A stretch of 64,000 bases of DNA, taken from assembly GCF_002813425.1 (NCBI RefSeq), contig NZ_PHUL01000001.1, positions 3,045,001 through 3,109,000 on the forward strand. The letters run 5' to 3'. Positions 38,459 to 47,266 of this stretch are shown here, in pieces. A program made the translations under genes and the position numbers. The notes beneath the pieces are model-generated. The model worked only from the letters and a program-made list of their open reading frames with translations, made no database searches and had not been told where the DNA came from. The stretch is from Cellulophaga sp. RHA19 (lineage in GTDB: Bacteria > Bacteroidota > Bacteroidia > Flavobacteriales > Flavobacteriaceae). Numbering within the stretch: position 1 is the first letter of the stretch; every line of letters starts with the position of its first letter.

Positions 38459-38470
38459 GAAAACGTTTTC
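38459..38470 (-). promoter_or_regulatory. LacI-type palindromic operator candidate upstream of gapN
   Basis: GAAAACGTTTTC is a perfect 12-base palindrome with a central CG, the form seen in many LacI/GalR-family operators. It sits in the 156-base gap between gapN and ilvA, about 105 bases before the gapN start. No regulator gene is in the window. Confidence 0.45.
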
Positions 38471-38509
38471 AATTTCATTTTTTAATAAAAAATTAGCAAA
38501 ATGTGTCTT

Positions 38510-39760
38510 TTATACTAGATATTGAAACAAATCTGGCTTATTATTTAAGTAGTCTCCAAAGAAATTATTTTCTTTCATTCTAGTAATTAATGGTTCTAAA
38601 TCCTCAGGAGTTTTCAACTCTATACCAACTACAGCAGGTGCATTTTCTTTGCTCGATTTTTTAGAATATTCAAAATGAGTAATATCATCTGTTGGACCTA
38701 AAATTTCTGCAACAAACTCTTTTAAGGCTCCAGGGCGTTGCGGAAAACGAACAATAAAGTAGTGCTTTAAATTTGCAAATAACAAAGCACGTTCTTTTAT
38801 TTCTGCAGTTCTAGTAATATCGTTATTACTACCGCTTACAACACAAACCACATTTTTACCTTCTATTTGTTTTGCATATTGGTCTAAGGCTGCAATAGTT
38901 AAAGCTCCCGCAGGTTCTACAACAATAGCATCTCTGTTATACAAGTCTAAAATAGTTTGACATACTTTACCTTCTGGCACTGTAATAACAGCATCTAAAT
39001 ACTCTTTACAAATCTCAAAAGTTAAATCGCCCACACGTTGTACTGCAGCACCATCAACAAATTTATCAATTTGTGTAAGTTGGGTATTTACTCCATTTTC
39101 TATACTAGTTTTCATAGATGGTGCACCAGCAGGCTCTACTCCTATAATTTTAGTAGTAGGAGATAACGCTTTAAAAACACCACACAAACCAGCAGCTAAA
39201 CCACCACCACCAATAGCTACAAAAATATAGTCTATTGTTTTTTTAGATTGATGAATGGCTTCTAAGCCAACTGTAGCTTGGCCTTCTATAGTTTTTGGAT
39301 CATTAAAAGGGTGTACAAATACCTTTTGGTGCTCTTCACAAAACTGAAGAGCTGCTTTAGAAGAATCGTCAAAAGTGTCGCCTTCTAAAACAATAGTAAC
39401 CCAATCTCCACCAAACATTTCTGTTTGTTCTACCTTTTGCTTTGGTGTAACAGAAGGCATATAAATTGTGCCTTTAATTCCTAAATGATTACACGCAAAA
39501 GCTACACCTTGAGCGTGGTTACCTGCACTTGCACAAACAACTCCTTTTTTTCTTTCCTCATTACTTAAAGAGCTAATTTTATTATATGCTCCTCTAATTT
39601 TATAAGATCTGACTCTGTGTAAATCTTCTCTTTTTAAAAGGATATTTGTGTTAAATAATTTAGAGTAGCGAATACTCTCTAATAATGGTGTTGTATCTGC
39701 AACTGCACTTATTGTATCAGCTGCTTTGCGTATGTTTTCTATATTAGGAAAATAATTCAT
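38510..39760 (-). CDS. ilvA: Threonine dehydratase (threonine ammonia-lyase)
   Basis: The 416-residue protein has the PLP-binding motif SYKIRGAYNKI, with the Schiff-base Lys near residue 53, CASAGNHAQGVAF, IFVAIGGGGLAAG and a C-terminal regulatory domain (HYFIVRFPQRPGALKEF). The tail is the short, single-ACT form, as in Bacteroidota. It makes 2-oxobutanoate, the first step towards isoleucine. It is oriented like ilvDBNC but separated from it by an oppositely oriented GH16 gene, so it must have its own promoter, for which I see no clear match. Confidence 0.92.
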   Translation of the reverse strand: MNYFPNIENIRKAADTISAVADTTPLLESIRYSKLFNTNILLKREDLHRVRSYKIRGAYNKISSLSNEERKKGVVCASAGNHAQGVAFACNHLGIKGTIYMPSVTPKQKVEQTEMFGGDWVTIVLEGDTFDDSSKAALQFCEEHQKVFVHPFNDPKTIEGQATVGLEAIHQSKKTIDYIFVAIGGGGLAAGLCGVFKALSPTTKIIGVEPAGAPSMKTSIENGVNTQLTQIDKFVDGAAVQRVGDLTFEICKEYLDAVITVPEGKVCQTILDLYNRDAIVVEPAGALTIAALDQYAKQIEGKNVVCVVSGSNNDITRTAEIKERALLFANLKHYFIVRFPQRPGALKEFVAEILGPTDDITHFEYSKKSSKENAPAVVGIELKTPEDLEPLITRMKENNFFGDYLNNKPDLFQYLV

Positions 39761-40053
39761 AGTGTAAATTTAAAAAACCTTTGTAGTTGAAACCTAAATA
39801 TTCTTATGAATTTATCTTTAAATAAACACTTAAATTAACTTAACAATCTCCAAAAGTTAACACCTACTATTTTTTTATAATAAAAAGCTATTAAAACCAA
39901 TTTTCCCCTCTAAATTATAATTTGTCAGTTCTTGTCTAGTCTGTATACAGTACATTTTTCTTTTTAAAATTTATTTTAGCGACATTATTAATCATTATCA
40001 ATTTAATACCTATAAAAATATTGAATTGACAATTTATACTCCAAATATATATT
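39761..40053. other. Intergenic region between ilvA and the GH16 gene
   Basis: These 293 AT-rich bases separate two divergent genes and should contain both promoters. The only structure I see is the palindrome CTGTATACAG at 39940-39949, next to TACATTTT (one mismatch from TAnnTTTG). No leader peptide or RNA gene is evident. Confidence 0.4.
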
Positions 40054-41178
40054 ATGAAAAACTGTAAAATTTTTATTTACTCACTACTTACTTTTATGTT
40101 AAGCTGTAGTTCTAAAGACATAGAGTCTCCTGATTTAGAAAATGAAACATCAGAAATTGTTAATTTAGATATTAATGACCACATAATTTCTACAAAGTCT
40201 GATTGTAATCTTACCAACACTCAATTATTTGACACCCCTGCTACTAAAAATGGAGTTTCTGTAAACAGAGGCGAATTTGATATGGGGGCTTGGAAAAAAG
40301 TTGAAGAATTATCTGATGAGTTTAATTACCCTGGAGGAAAAACTTCTCCTACCTTTTCTGAAAAATGGAACTTAGGTTATGTAAATAGTTACACTGGACC
40401 TCTCCCAACTGTATGGACAGGAAACTCTATTGGCTTTGAAAATCAAGGATCTAATGATAATAGAGTATTGACATTAACAGCACAAGTAGAAGGTTCTGGG
40501 AATTCTAAAACATTAGAATGTGGTATGATTTCCACTAAAGCTACAAGTAGTTATCCTTTGTTTCAGGAAGCAAGAGTTAAAGTAAGTAATTCACAATTAG
40601 CTAATGCTGTTTGGATGATTAGTAATGACTCTGGACAGTTTGAAGAAATTGATAATTTAGAAACATATGGGCCAAGAATTAGACTTGATGGAGAAGAATG
40701 TGATAAACCTTATTTTGCTGATAGGTTACATTTAAGCCATCATACCTTTAAAAATGTAGATGGTGAGAGACTAGATTATCAACCTCAGAAAGAAACTTGG
40801 ATGTCTAGAAAACAAAATTCATCAAGTTGTGGCAGGGATAACGATGTAAAATGGAATGAAGCATACCATACCTATGGTGTAAAATGGGTAAGTCCTGAAG
40901 TACTTGAATATTTTGTTGATGGAAAAAGAGTAAAAATCATATCTGGATTACGAGACGAAGACGGTATTGATCCGGAGAATTATACAACTTGCGGAGATGG
41001 TCTTACAAAAGAAATGCATATGCTAATTAGTCAAGCTGCTCAAGTATGGAGATATGGCGGAGTTACCGAGTTTTGGAATAGTACCGATATTAAATTTGGA
41101 GCCGACACCAAAATGTCTGTTGATTGGATTCGTGTATATACACCAACTGGAACTACTAATAAAATAAACTGTAATTAA
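40054..41178 (+). CDS. GH16-family lipoprotein of the beta-agarase/porphyranase type
   Basis: The 374-residue protein has a lipoprotein signal with Cys18 (FMLSCSS), a linker of about 60 residues, and a GH16 domain from about 78. The family's catalytic motif ExDxxE is present as Glu198, Asp200 and Glu203 in EEIDNLETYG. The nearby ADRLHLSHHTF and the late THGVKW-like AYHTYGVKWVSPEVLEYFVDGK are typical of marine agarases and porphyranases. It should cut a red-algal galactan at the cell surface. Substrate class is inferred, and carrageenan or laminarin are less likely. It lies alone between ilvA and ilvC in opposite orientation. Confidence 0.75.
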   Translation: MKNCKIFIYSLLTFMLSCSSKDIESPDLENETSEIVNLDINDHIISTKSDCNLTNTQLFDTPATKNGVSVNRGEFDMGAWKKVEELSDEFNYPGGKTSPTFSEKWNLGYVNSYTGPLPTVWTGNSIGFENQGSNDNRVLTLTAQVEGSGNSKTLECGMISTKATSSYPLFQEARVKVSNSQLANAVWMISNDSGQFEEIDNLETYGPRIRLDGEECDKPYFADRLHLSHHTFKNVDGERLDYQPQKETWMSRKQNSSSCGRDNDVKWNEAYHTYGVKWVSPEVLEYFVDGKRVKIISGLRDEDGIDPENYTTCGDGLTKEMHMLISQAAQVWRYGGVTEFWNSTDIKFGADTKMSVDWIRVYTPTGTTNKINCN

Positions 41179-41196
41179 GAGAAAAGCTTTAAAAAT

Positions 41197-41245
41197 AAAA
41201 AACGTATTTAACTCCACTGTAATTGTTTTGTTAAATACGTTTTTT
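41197..41245. terminator. Bidirectional terminator between GH16 gene and ilvC
   Basis: A 16-bp perfect stem (41197-41212 with 41230-41245) with A and T tracts at the ends and a 17-base loop serves the convergent GH16 and ilvC genes. Confidence 0.8.
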
Positions 41246-41260
41246 AAAAAGATATACTAA

Positions 41261-42736
41261 TTATACAATAGGTTTCATTGCAGTCATAGACGCTCTTAAT
41301 CTAGCACCAACAATTTCTACCGGATGCTCTCTTAATGCCTTGTTCACAGCAATTAATTTAGCATTATCTACACCATTACCTGCGTCTGCAGCATATGGTT
41401 TTCCAATAACAGAAGTATCTACTTTAGCCATAAAATCTTTTAATAGAGGTTTACAAGCATGGTCAAATAAATAACAACCATATTCAGCTGTATCAGAAAT
41501 TACTCTATTCATTTCAAATAACTTTTTACGGGCAATTGTATTTGCAATAAGTGGTGTTTCATGCAACGACTCATAGTATGCAGATTCTGCAATAATACCA
41601 GAATCTGTCATAGCCTCAAAAGCAAGCTCTACTCCTGCTCTAACCATTGCAATCATTAACACGCCGTTATCATAAAATTCTTGCTCAGAAATTTCTACAT
41701 CACCAGCAGGTGTTTTTTCAAAGTTAGTTTCTCCTGTAGCTGCACGCCAATCTAACAAGTTTTTGTCGCCATTGGCCCAGTCCTCCATCATTGTTTTAGA
41801 AAACTCACCTTCCATAATATCATCCATATGTTTTTGGAATAACGGACGCATTATATCTTTTAACTCTTCAGCTAATTCAAATGCTTTTATTTTTGCAGGA
41901 TTAGACAAACGATCCATCATATTAGTAATACCACCATATTTAAGACCTTCTGTAACAGTTTCCCATCCGTATTGAATTAATTTAGAAGCATAACCAGCAT
42001 CTACGCCTTCTGCTACCATTTTATCAAAACAAAGAATAGAACCTGTTTGTAACAAACCACATAAAATAGTTTGCTCTCCCATTAAATCTGATTTTACTTC
42101 GGCAACAAAAGAAGACTCTAAAACACCAGCCTTATGACCGCCTGTACCTGCTGCATACGCTTTAGCTTGTGCCAAACCTTTACCTTCTGGATCGTTCTCT
42201 GGATGTACCGCAATTAATGTTGGTACACCAAAACCTCTTTTATATTCTTCACGCACCTCTGAACCTGGAGATTTAGGAGCAACCATTATTACAGTTAAAT
42301 CTTTACGTACTTGTGTACCTTCTTCAACAATATTAAAACCGTGAGAATACGATAACGTAGCTCCATTTTTCATTAATGGCATTACAGTGTTCACAACATT
42401 TGTATGTTGTTTATCTGGAGTAAGGTTAATTACTAAATCTGCCGTTGGTATTAAATCTTGGTAGTTACCTACTGTAAATCCGTTTTCTGATGCATTTTTG
42501 TACGATGCTCTTTTTTCTTGTATAGCAGCATCACGCAAAGCATAAGAAATATCTAAACCAGAATCTCTCATATTTAGTCCTTGGTTTAAACCTTGTGCTC
42601 CACAGCCAATAATTACTATTTTTTTGCCTTTTAAGGCTGTTACACCATCAGAGAATTCTGTAGTATCCATAAATCTACATTTACCCAACTGAGTTAATTT
42701 GTCTCTTAGTGATAAGGTGTTAAAATAATTTGACAT
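41261..42736 (-). CDS. ilvC: Ketol-acid reductoisomerase (class II, long form)
   Basis: From the ATG at 42736 ([14 protein letters not shown]) the protein has 491 residues, the E. coli-like long class. The cofactor loop reads [20 protein letters not shown], and [17 protein letters not shown] and [12 protein letters not shown] mark the catalytic region. It is doubled at the C-terminus as expected. It converts acetolactate to dihydroxyisovalerate. An in-frame start eight codons earlier is less likely. It is the last gene of ilvD-ilvB-ilvN-ilvC. Confidence 0.95.
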   Translation of the reverse strand: MSNYFNTLSLRDKLTQLGKCRFMDTTEFSDGVTALKGKKIVIIGCGAQGLNQGLNMRDSGLDISYALRDAAIQEKRASYKNASENGFTVGNYQDLIPTADLVINLTPDKQHTNVVNTVMPLMKNGATLSYSHGFNIVEEGTQVRKDLTVIMVAPKSPGSEVREEYKRGFGVPTLIAVHPENDPEGKGLAQAKAYAAGTGGHKAGVLESSFVAEVKSDLMGEQTILCGLLQTGSILCFDKMVAEGVDAGYASKLIQYGWETVTEGLKYGGITNMMDRLSNPAKIKAFELAEELKDIMRPLFQKHMDDIMEGEFSKTMMEDWANGDKNLLDWRAATGETNFEKTPAGDVEISEQEFYDNGVLMIAMVRAGVELAFEAMTDSGIIAESAYYESLHETPLIANTIARKKLFEMNRVISDTAEYGCYLFDHACKPLLKDFMAKVDTSVIGKPYAADAGNGVDNAKLIAVNKALREHPVEIVGARLRASMTAMKPIV

Positions 42737-42782
42737 TTTCTGTACTCTTTTTTCTCTCAATATCTAAACTGAGAATGATTAA

Positions 42783-43310
42783 TTAATTATGTTGAAATTC
42801 TTCTAATAAGCTACTAATTCGCATTTCTGCTTTACTCACTGCAATTCTACCAGAACGTACAAACTGCATAATACCATAAGGTTCTAGTTGGTCATGCATT
42901 TTATTAATTTCGTCTCTTTTTCCGGACTTAGAAAGCACAAAAAAATCGCGTGCAACAGTAACTATTTGTGAGTTATTTTCTTTGATAATGTTTTGAATCT
43001 CTCGCTCATCAAACAATAAATCTGATTTTATTTTAAACAAAGCAGACTCTTGATAAATAATATCATCATCACAATGGTAATATGCTTTAATTACCTCTAC
43101 TTGTTTTTCTATTTGACCAACAATATTTATGACCCATTGCTCTGTTGTATTTACAACAATTGTAAATTTAGAAACGCTATTGATCTCTGATTTTGATACA
43201 TTTAAAGCTTCTATATTGATGTGCCTTTTTAAAAATATGCCTGATATTCTATTTAACAATCCAACGTTGTTTTCAGAATAAACCGATATGGTATACCAAT
43301 TATTTTCCAT
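42783..43310 (-). CDS. ilvN: Acetolactate synthase small regulatory subunit
   Basis: The 175-residue protein opens with an ACT domain: YTISVYSENNVGLLNRISGIFLKRHINIEALNVSKSE, split here only for reading (ISVYSENNVGLLNRI; SGIFLKRHINIEALN). It makes the large subunit sensitive to valine or other branched-chain amino acids. The C-terminal domain also resembles that of IlvH/IlvN. It lies between ilvB and ilvC on the same strand with gaps of 46-60 bases. Confidence 0.9.
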   Translation of the reverse strand: MENNWYTISVYSENNVGLLNRISGIFLKRHINIEALNVSKSEINSVSKFTIVVNTTEQWVINIVGQIEKQVEVIKAYYHCDDDIIYQESALFKIKSDLLFDEREIQNIIKENNSQIVTVARDFFVLSKSGKRDEINKMHDQLEPYGIMQFVRSGRIAVSKAEMRISSLLEEFQHN

Positions 43311-43370
43311 TTTTTTATTGCCCCAATTTTACTTTAATAAAAAGTTATTTTGGAATTTTTTTAATTAAAC

Positions 43371-45110
43371 TTATTTTAATCTAACGTCTGATACTGAAGC
43401 TCCCGAGGGAATCATAGGAAATACATTATCCTCTTTCTCTACCTTAACTTCTAAAAAATATGGATCTTTAGATGCTAACATTTCTTCTATAGTAGATTTT
43501 AACTCACTACGCTCACTAACACGCTTAGATTTAATATGATAGCCTTCTGCTATTTTTACAAAATCTGGATTTACCATTACAGTAGATGCATATCTTTTGT
43601 CAAAAAATAACTCTTGCCATTGGCGTACCATACCTAAATGATCGTTATTTAAAACAATAATTTTAACAGGCACGTTATGCTGAAAAATAACACCAAGTTC
43701 TTGTATTGTCATTTGATAACCACCATCACCAATAACAGCAACTACTTCCCTATCCATAGCTCCCATTTTAGCTCCTATAGCTGCAGGTAAAGCAAAGCCC
43801 ATTGTACCTAAACCACCAGATGTAATATTACTTTTTGTTTGGTTAAATTTTGCATATCTACAGGCTATCATTTGGTGTTGACCAACATCACTAACTATAA
43901 CAGCACTGTTTTGGGAAGCCAGATTTACCTGTTCTATAACCTCGCCCATTGTGAGCTTCTCTTTAGTTGGCTTAATATCTTTTTTTATAACTGTATCATA
44001 CTCTACTTGATACATGTCTTTAAACTTATTGTGCCAATTAGTATGTTTGTTATCATTTAAAAGAGGAAGTAATGCCTCTAAACTATCTTTAGCATTACCC
44101 AATACAGCTACATCTGTAGGAACGTTTTTGTTTATTTCTGCAGGATCTATATCAAAGTGTATAATTTTAGCCTGTTTAGCGTAACTATCTAAATTACCAG
44201 TTACACGATCATCAAAACGCATACCTATAGCAATTAAAACATCACACTCATTAGTTAAAACATTTGGCGCATAATTACCATGCATACCTACCATACCAAC
44301 ATTTAAAGGATGTTCGCTATCTAAAGCAGCAACGCCCAAAATTGTCCAAGCAGCAGGTACTCCTGTTTTTTCTATTACAGCTTTAAGTTCTTTTTCTGCT
44401 TTACCCAAAATAACACCTTGTCCAAATACTATTAATGGCTTTTTAGCAGAGTTAATTAGTGCCGCAGCAGCTTCAACCTTTGCTGTATCTATTTTAGGAA
44501 ACGGATTGTAACTACGAACACCAACACAAGCTTCATAACTAAAATCGAACTCCTCAAACTGAGCATTTTTTGTAATATCTACTAATACAGGACCTGGTCT
44601 CCCAGATCTAGCAATGTAAAATGCTTTAGCTAATATCTCTGGAATTTCTTCTGCTTTTGTAACTTGATAATTCCACTTTGTAACCGGAGTAGAGATACCA
44701 ATAATATCTGTTTCTTGAAAAGCATCTGTACCTAATAAATGTCTTGGAACTTGGCCTGTAATACAAACCATTGGAGTAGAATCTATTTGAGCATCTGCTA
44801 AACCTGTAACTAAATTTGTTGCTCCAGGACCAGAAGTTGCCATAGCAACACCTACTTTACCAGAAACTCTTGCATATCCTTGCGCAGCATGTGTAGCTCC
44901 TTGCTCGTGACGCGTTAAAATGTGCGTTAATTTATCTTGAAATTTGTATAATTCATCATAAACGGGCATAATTGCACCGCCAGGATAACCATAAATTAAA
45001 TCTACACCTTCAGCTAATAAACAATGTATAATTGCCTCTGCTCCACTTATTTTTATGGTCTTTTTGTTTTTTGATGTCGTCTTTTTTTCTTTTACTGTTT
45101 CCATCTTCAA
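43371..45110 (-). CDS. ilvB: Acetolactate synthase large subunit
   Basis: The 579-residue protein is a full-length thiamine diphosphate enzyme. Visible motifs are GVDLIYGYPGGAIMPVYDEL with the catalytic Glu in THILTRHEQGATHAA, and GDGGYQMTIQELGVIFQHN, the diphosphate- and metal-binding motif. It condenses pyruvate with pyruvate or 2-oxobutanoate. Gaps of about 60 and 74 bases connect it to ilvN and ilvD in the operon. The first residues (MKMETVKEKK) are lysine-rich, and the start could be at Met3. Confidence 0.95.
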   Translation of the reverse strand: MKMETVKEKKTTSKNKKTIKISGAEAIIHCLLAEGVDLIYGYPGGAIMPVYDELYKFQDKLTHILTRHEQGATHAAQGYARVSGKVGVAMATSGPGATNLVTGLADAQIDSTPMVCITGQVPRHLLGTDAFQETDIIGISTPVTKWNYQVTKAEEIPEILAKAFYIARSGRPGPVLVDITKNAQFEEFDFSYEACVGVRSYNPFPKIDTAKVEAAAALINSAKKPLIVFGQGVILGKAEKELKAVIEKTGVPAAWTILGVAALDSEHPLNVGMVGMHGNYAPNVLTNECDVLIAIGMRFDDRVTGNLDSYAKQAKIIHFDIDPAEINKNVPTDVAVLGNAKDSLEALLPLLNDNKHTNWHNKFKDMYQVEYDTVIKKDIKPTKEKLTMGEVIEQVNLASQNSAVIVSDVGQHQMIACRYAKFNQTKSNITSGGLGTMGFALPAAIGAKMGAMDREVVAVIGDGGYQMTIQELGVIFQHNVPVKIIVLNNDHLGMVRQWQELFFDKRYASTVMVNPDFVKIAEGYHIKSKRVSERSELKSTIEEMLASKDPYFLEVKVEKEDNVFPMIPSGASVSDVRLK

Positions 45111-45184
45111 AGAGTTAAAGTAAAAGTGCTATTGTTAAGTTTTTAAAAACTGAGCAATGGTACTTTTATAATTTTATTTTTTAG

Positions 45185-46861
45185 TTAAAATTCATCAGTT
45201 ACACAACCCTGTGCAGCAGATGATACTGAACGTGCATATTTATACAATACACCTTTTTTAAATTTTAATTCTGGTGCTACCCAAGCAGCTTTACGCTTTG
45301 CTAATTCTTCTGAAGTTATGTCTACATTAATAGCATTTGTTTCTGCATCTATAGTAATTACATCACCATCTCTAACAAGTGCAATTGTACCACCGTCTTG
45401 AGCTTCTGGCGCAATATGACCAACTACAAAACCGTGTGTACCACCAGAAAAACGACCATCTGTAATTAAAGCTACGTCTTTACCTAGACCAGCACCCATA
45501 ATAGCTGCTGTAGGTTTAAGCATTTCTGGCATTCCTGGACCTCCTTTTGGCCCTTCATACCTAATGACGACTACATCTCCTTTTTTAACTTTTCCGTCTC
45601 TAATACCATCATTAGCATCATACTCACTATTAAAAACCTTTGCAGTACCTTTAAATAGTAAACCTTCTTTGCCTGTAATTTTTGCTACAGAACCATTTTC
45701 TGCCAAATTACCATATAACATACGTAAGTGACCAGTTGCTTTTATTGGATTTTCTAGAGGACGAATAACATCTTGACCTTCTATTAAACTTGGTACATTT
45801 TCTAAGTTTTCTGCTAGCGTTTTACCTGTAACAGTTAAACAATCTCCATGTAATAATCCGTTTTCTAATAAGTATTTTAATACCGCTGGTATACCACCAA
45901 TACGGTGTACATCTTCCATTAAATATTTACCACTAGGTTTTAGATCTGCGATAAAAGGTGTAGTGTCACTAATTTTTTGAAAATCTTGAAGAGTAAAGTC
46001 TATATCTGCTGCTCTTGCAATAGCTAAAAAATGCAATACAGCATTTGTAGATCCTCCCATAATTGTTACCAAACGAATAGCGTTTTCTAACGATTTTCTA
46101 GTAACTATATCTAACGGTTTAATATCCTTTTTTAGCAAGTAATACATTTGTTTACCTGCATCTATACACTCTTGTTTTTTTTCTTTACCTGTTGCAGGAT
46201 TAGAAGAATTATAAGGTAAAGACATTCCTAAAGCTTCTATTGCAGATGCCATTGTATTTGCTGTGTACATTCCGCCACAAGCACCAGCACCAGGAATAGC
46301 TTTTTTAATAATACAACCAAACTCTTCTTGCTGCATTGTACCTGCAACCTTTTCTCCCCAAGCCTCAAAAGCAGAAACAATATCTAACTTTCTATCGTTA
46401 TGACAACCAGAGGCAATAGTACCTCCATAAACTAAAATAGATGGTCTATTTAAACGTATCATTGCCATTAAAGCACCAGGCATATTTTTATCACAACCAA
46501 CAACGGTAACTAAACCGTCATAAGACATACCTTGTACAACAGTCTCCATAGAGTCTGCTATAATATCTCTAGATGGTAAAGAGAAGCGCATACCAGGAGT
46601 TCCCATAGATATACCATCACTAACACCAATTGTATTAAAAATTAAACCAACAGATTCGTTTGTATTAACACCTTCTTTTACCTCTTTAGCTAAGTCATTT
46701 AAATGCATATTACACGGGTTACCTTCATAACCAGTACTTGCAATACCCACAATTGGTTTACTAAAGTCTTCATCTTTAAAGCCTATCCCGTACAACATAG
46801 CTTGTGCTGCTGGTTGTGTTGGATCTTGTGTTACGTTCTTACTATACTTATTTAACTCCAT
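45185..46861 (-). CDS. ilvD: Dihydroxy-acid dehydratase
   Basis: The 558-residue protein has [16 protein letters not shown] and [21 protein letters not shown], the Cys residues of the iron-sulfur cluster site, and the C-terminal [23 protein letters not shown] (first part [14 protein letters not shown]). It makes the 2-oxoacid precursors of valine and isoleucine. It is the first structural gene of the ilv operon; upstream lie a leader peptide and attenuator at 47097-47212. Confidence 0.95.
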   Translation of the reverse strand: MELNKYSKNVTQDPTQPAAQAMLYGIGFKDEDFSKPIVGIASTGYEGNPCNMHLNDLAKEVKEGVNTNESVGLIFNTIGVSDGISMGTPGMRFSLPSRDIIADSMETVVQGMSYDGLVTVVGCDKNMPGALMAMIRLNRPSILVYGGTIASGCHNDRKLDIVSAFEAWGEKVAGTMQQEEFGCIIKKAIPGAGACGGMYTANTMASAIEALGMSLPYNSSNPATGKEKKQECIDAGKQMYYLLKKDIKPLDIVTRKSLENAIRLVTIMGGSTNAVLHFLAIARAADIDFTLQDFQKISDTTPFIADLKPSGKYLMEDVHRIGGIPAVLKYLLENGLLHGDCLTVTGKTLAENLENVPSLIEGQDVIRPLENPIKATGHLRMLYGNLAENGSVAKITGKEGLLFKGTAKVFNSEYDANDGIRDGKVKKGDVVVIRYEGPKGGPGMPEMLKPTAAIMGAGLGKDVALITDGRFSGGTHGFVVGHIAPEAQDGGTIALVRDGDVITIDAETNAINVDITSEELAKRKAAWVAPELKFKKGVLYKYARSVSSAAQGCVTDEF

Positions 46862-46910
46862 TTGGTTATATCTTGTAATTCTTTGACTTTTTTGAATATA
46901 ATTTACTATT

Positions 46911-46918
46911 CAAATATA
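46911..46918 (-). promoter_or_regulatory. Possible internal -7 box just before ilvD
   Basis: The minus strand reads TATATTTG, an exact TAnnTTTG match, about 50 bases upstream of the ilvD ATG. The nearest TTG is about 27 bases away, longer than ideal. If used, it would give attenuator-independent transcription. Confidence 0.3.
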
Positions 46919-47096
46919 ATTCTTTCACTTTCTTCATTTTTTTAACAATGTTTTTTAGTATAAATTCAACCTACTGTATATTTATTTAATTCACTTATAA
47001 TCAACACATTAAAACCTTATTTTGTATCACATTCAGCTATTTTTATTTGTATAAATTGATAGTTATTTTAAAAAGCACTTATAGTTTAAAACAAAA

Positions 47097-47132
47097 AAAA
47101 GCCTGTGTCAATTTTATATGACACAGGCTTTT
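47097..47132 (-). terminator. Attenuator terminator of the ilv operon
   Basis: A perfect 14-bp stem (47119-47132 with 47097-47110) has an 8-base loop. On the minus strand it is followed directly by a run of T made by the eight A at 47093-47100. It lies 24 bases after the leader peptide stop codon. Confidence 0.9.
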
Positions 47133-47191
47133 CTTAAAATCAATATAAGACCGTATCACCCCCAGAGAGAGATAATAATGACTAATACGAT
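47097..47191 (-). promoter_or_regulatory. Branched-chain amino acid attenuator with alternative RNA structures
   Basis: Reading the minus strand, segment 1 is AUCGUAUUA (47191-47183, within the Ile-Val-Leu codons), segment 2 UGAUACGGUCUU (47158-47147, beginning with the leader stop codon), segment 3 AAGCCUGUGUCA (47130-47119) and segment 4 its partner (47110-47097). Segment 1 can pair with UGAUACGGU over 9 pairs including two G-U; 2 with 3 over 11 of 12 positions including two G-U; 3 with 4 perfectly as the terminator. This fits ribosome-position attenuation: stalling at the Ile/Val/Leu codons frees segment 2 to pair with 3 and blocks termination. The pairings are done by hand, without energy calculation. 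Confidence 0.8.
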
Positions 47192-47212
47192 AATAATTAT
47201 GTTGTTTTTCAT
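47156..47212 (-). CDS. Leader peptide of the ilvDBNC operon
   Basis: This 18-codon frame starts with ATG and ends with TGA, and reads MKNNIIIIVLVIIISLWG. Seven Ile, two Val and two Leu make up 11 of the 18 residues, in nearly uninterrupted blocks, as in the known ilv leader peptides of enterobacteria. It lies 54 bases after the stop codon of the preceding gene and immediately before a terminator hairpin ahead of ilvD. Its function would be to sense charged tRNA levels by ribosome stalling rather than to act as a protein. It could be a chance hydrophobic micro-ORF, but the position and base-pairing logic argue against that. Confidence 0.85.
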   Translation of the reverse strand: MKNNIIIIVLVIIISLWG

Positions 47213-47266
47213 TCTAATAACAATATTAGATATTATTTTTATAAATATGCACTATTTTTAAAAAAA

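Larger units (their letters stand above)
46862..47266. other. 405-base untranslated region upstream of ilvD
   Basis: On the minus strand this gap holds the leader peptide frame (47156-47212), the attenuator hairpins (47097-47158) and then about 235 bases before the ilvD start without further clear structure. A TATATTTG box on the minus strand at 46911-46918, about 50 bases before ilvD, could be a second promoter beyond the attenuator. Any promoter for the leader must lie in or near the end of the gene that stops at 47267; I see only a weak match there. Confidence 0.6.

Noticed and set aside
46862-46935. A 23-codon frame on the minus strand between the attenuator and ilvD
   Set aside because: It has no BCAA bias, no family resemblance, and the region is very AT-rich, so chance is the likelier explanation.
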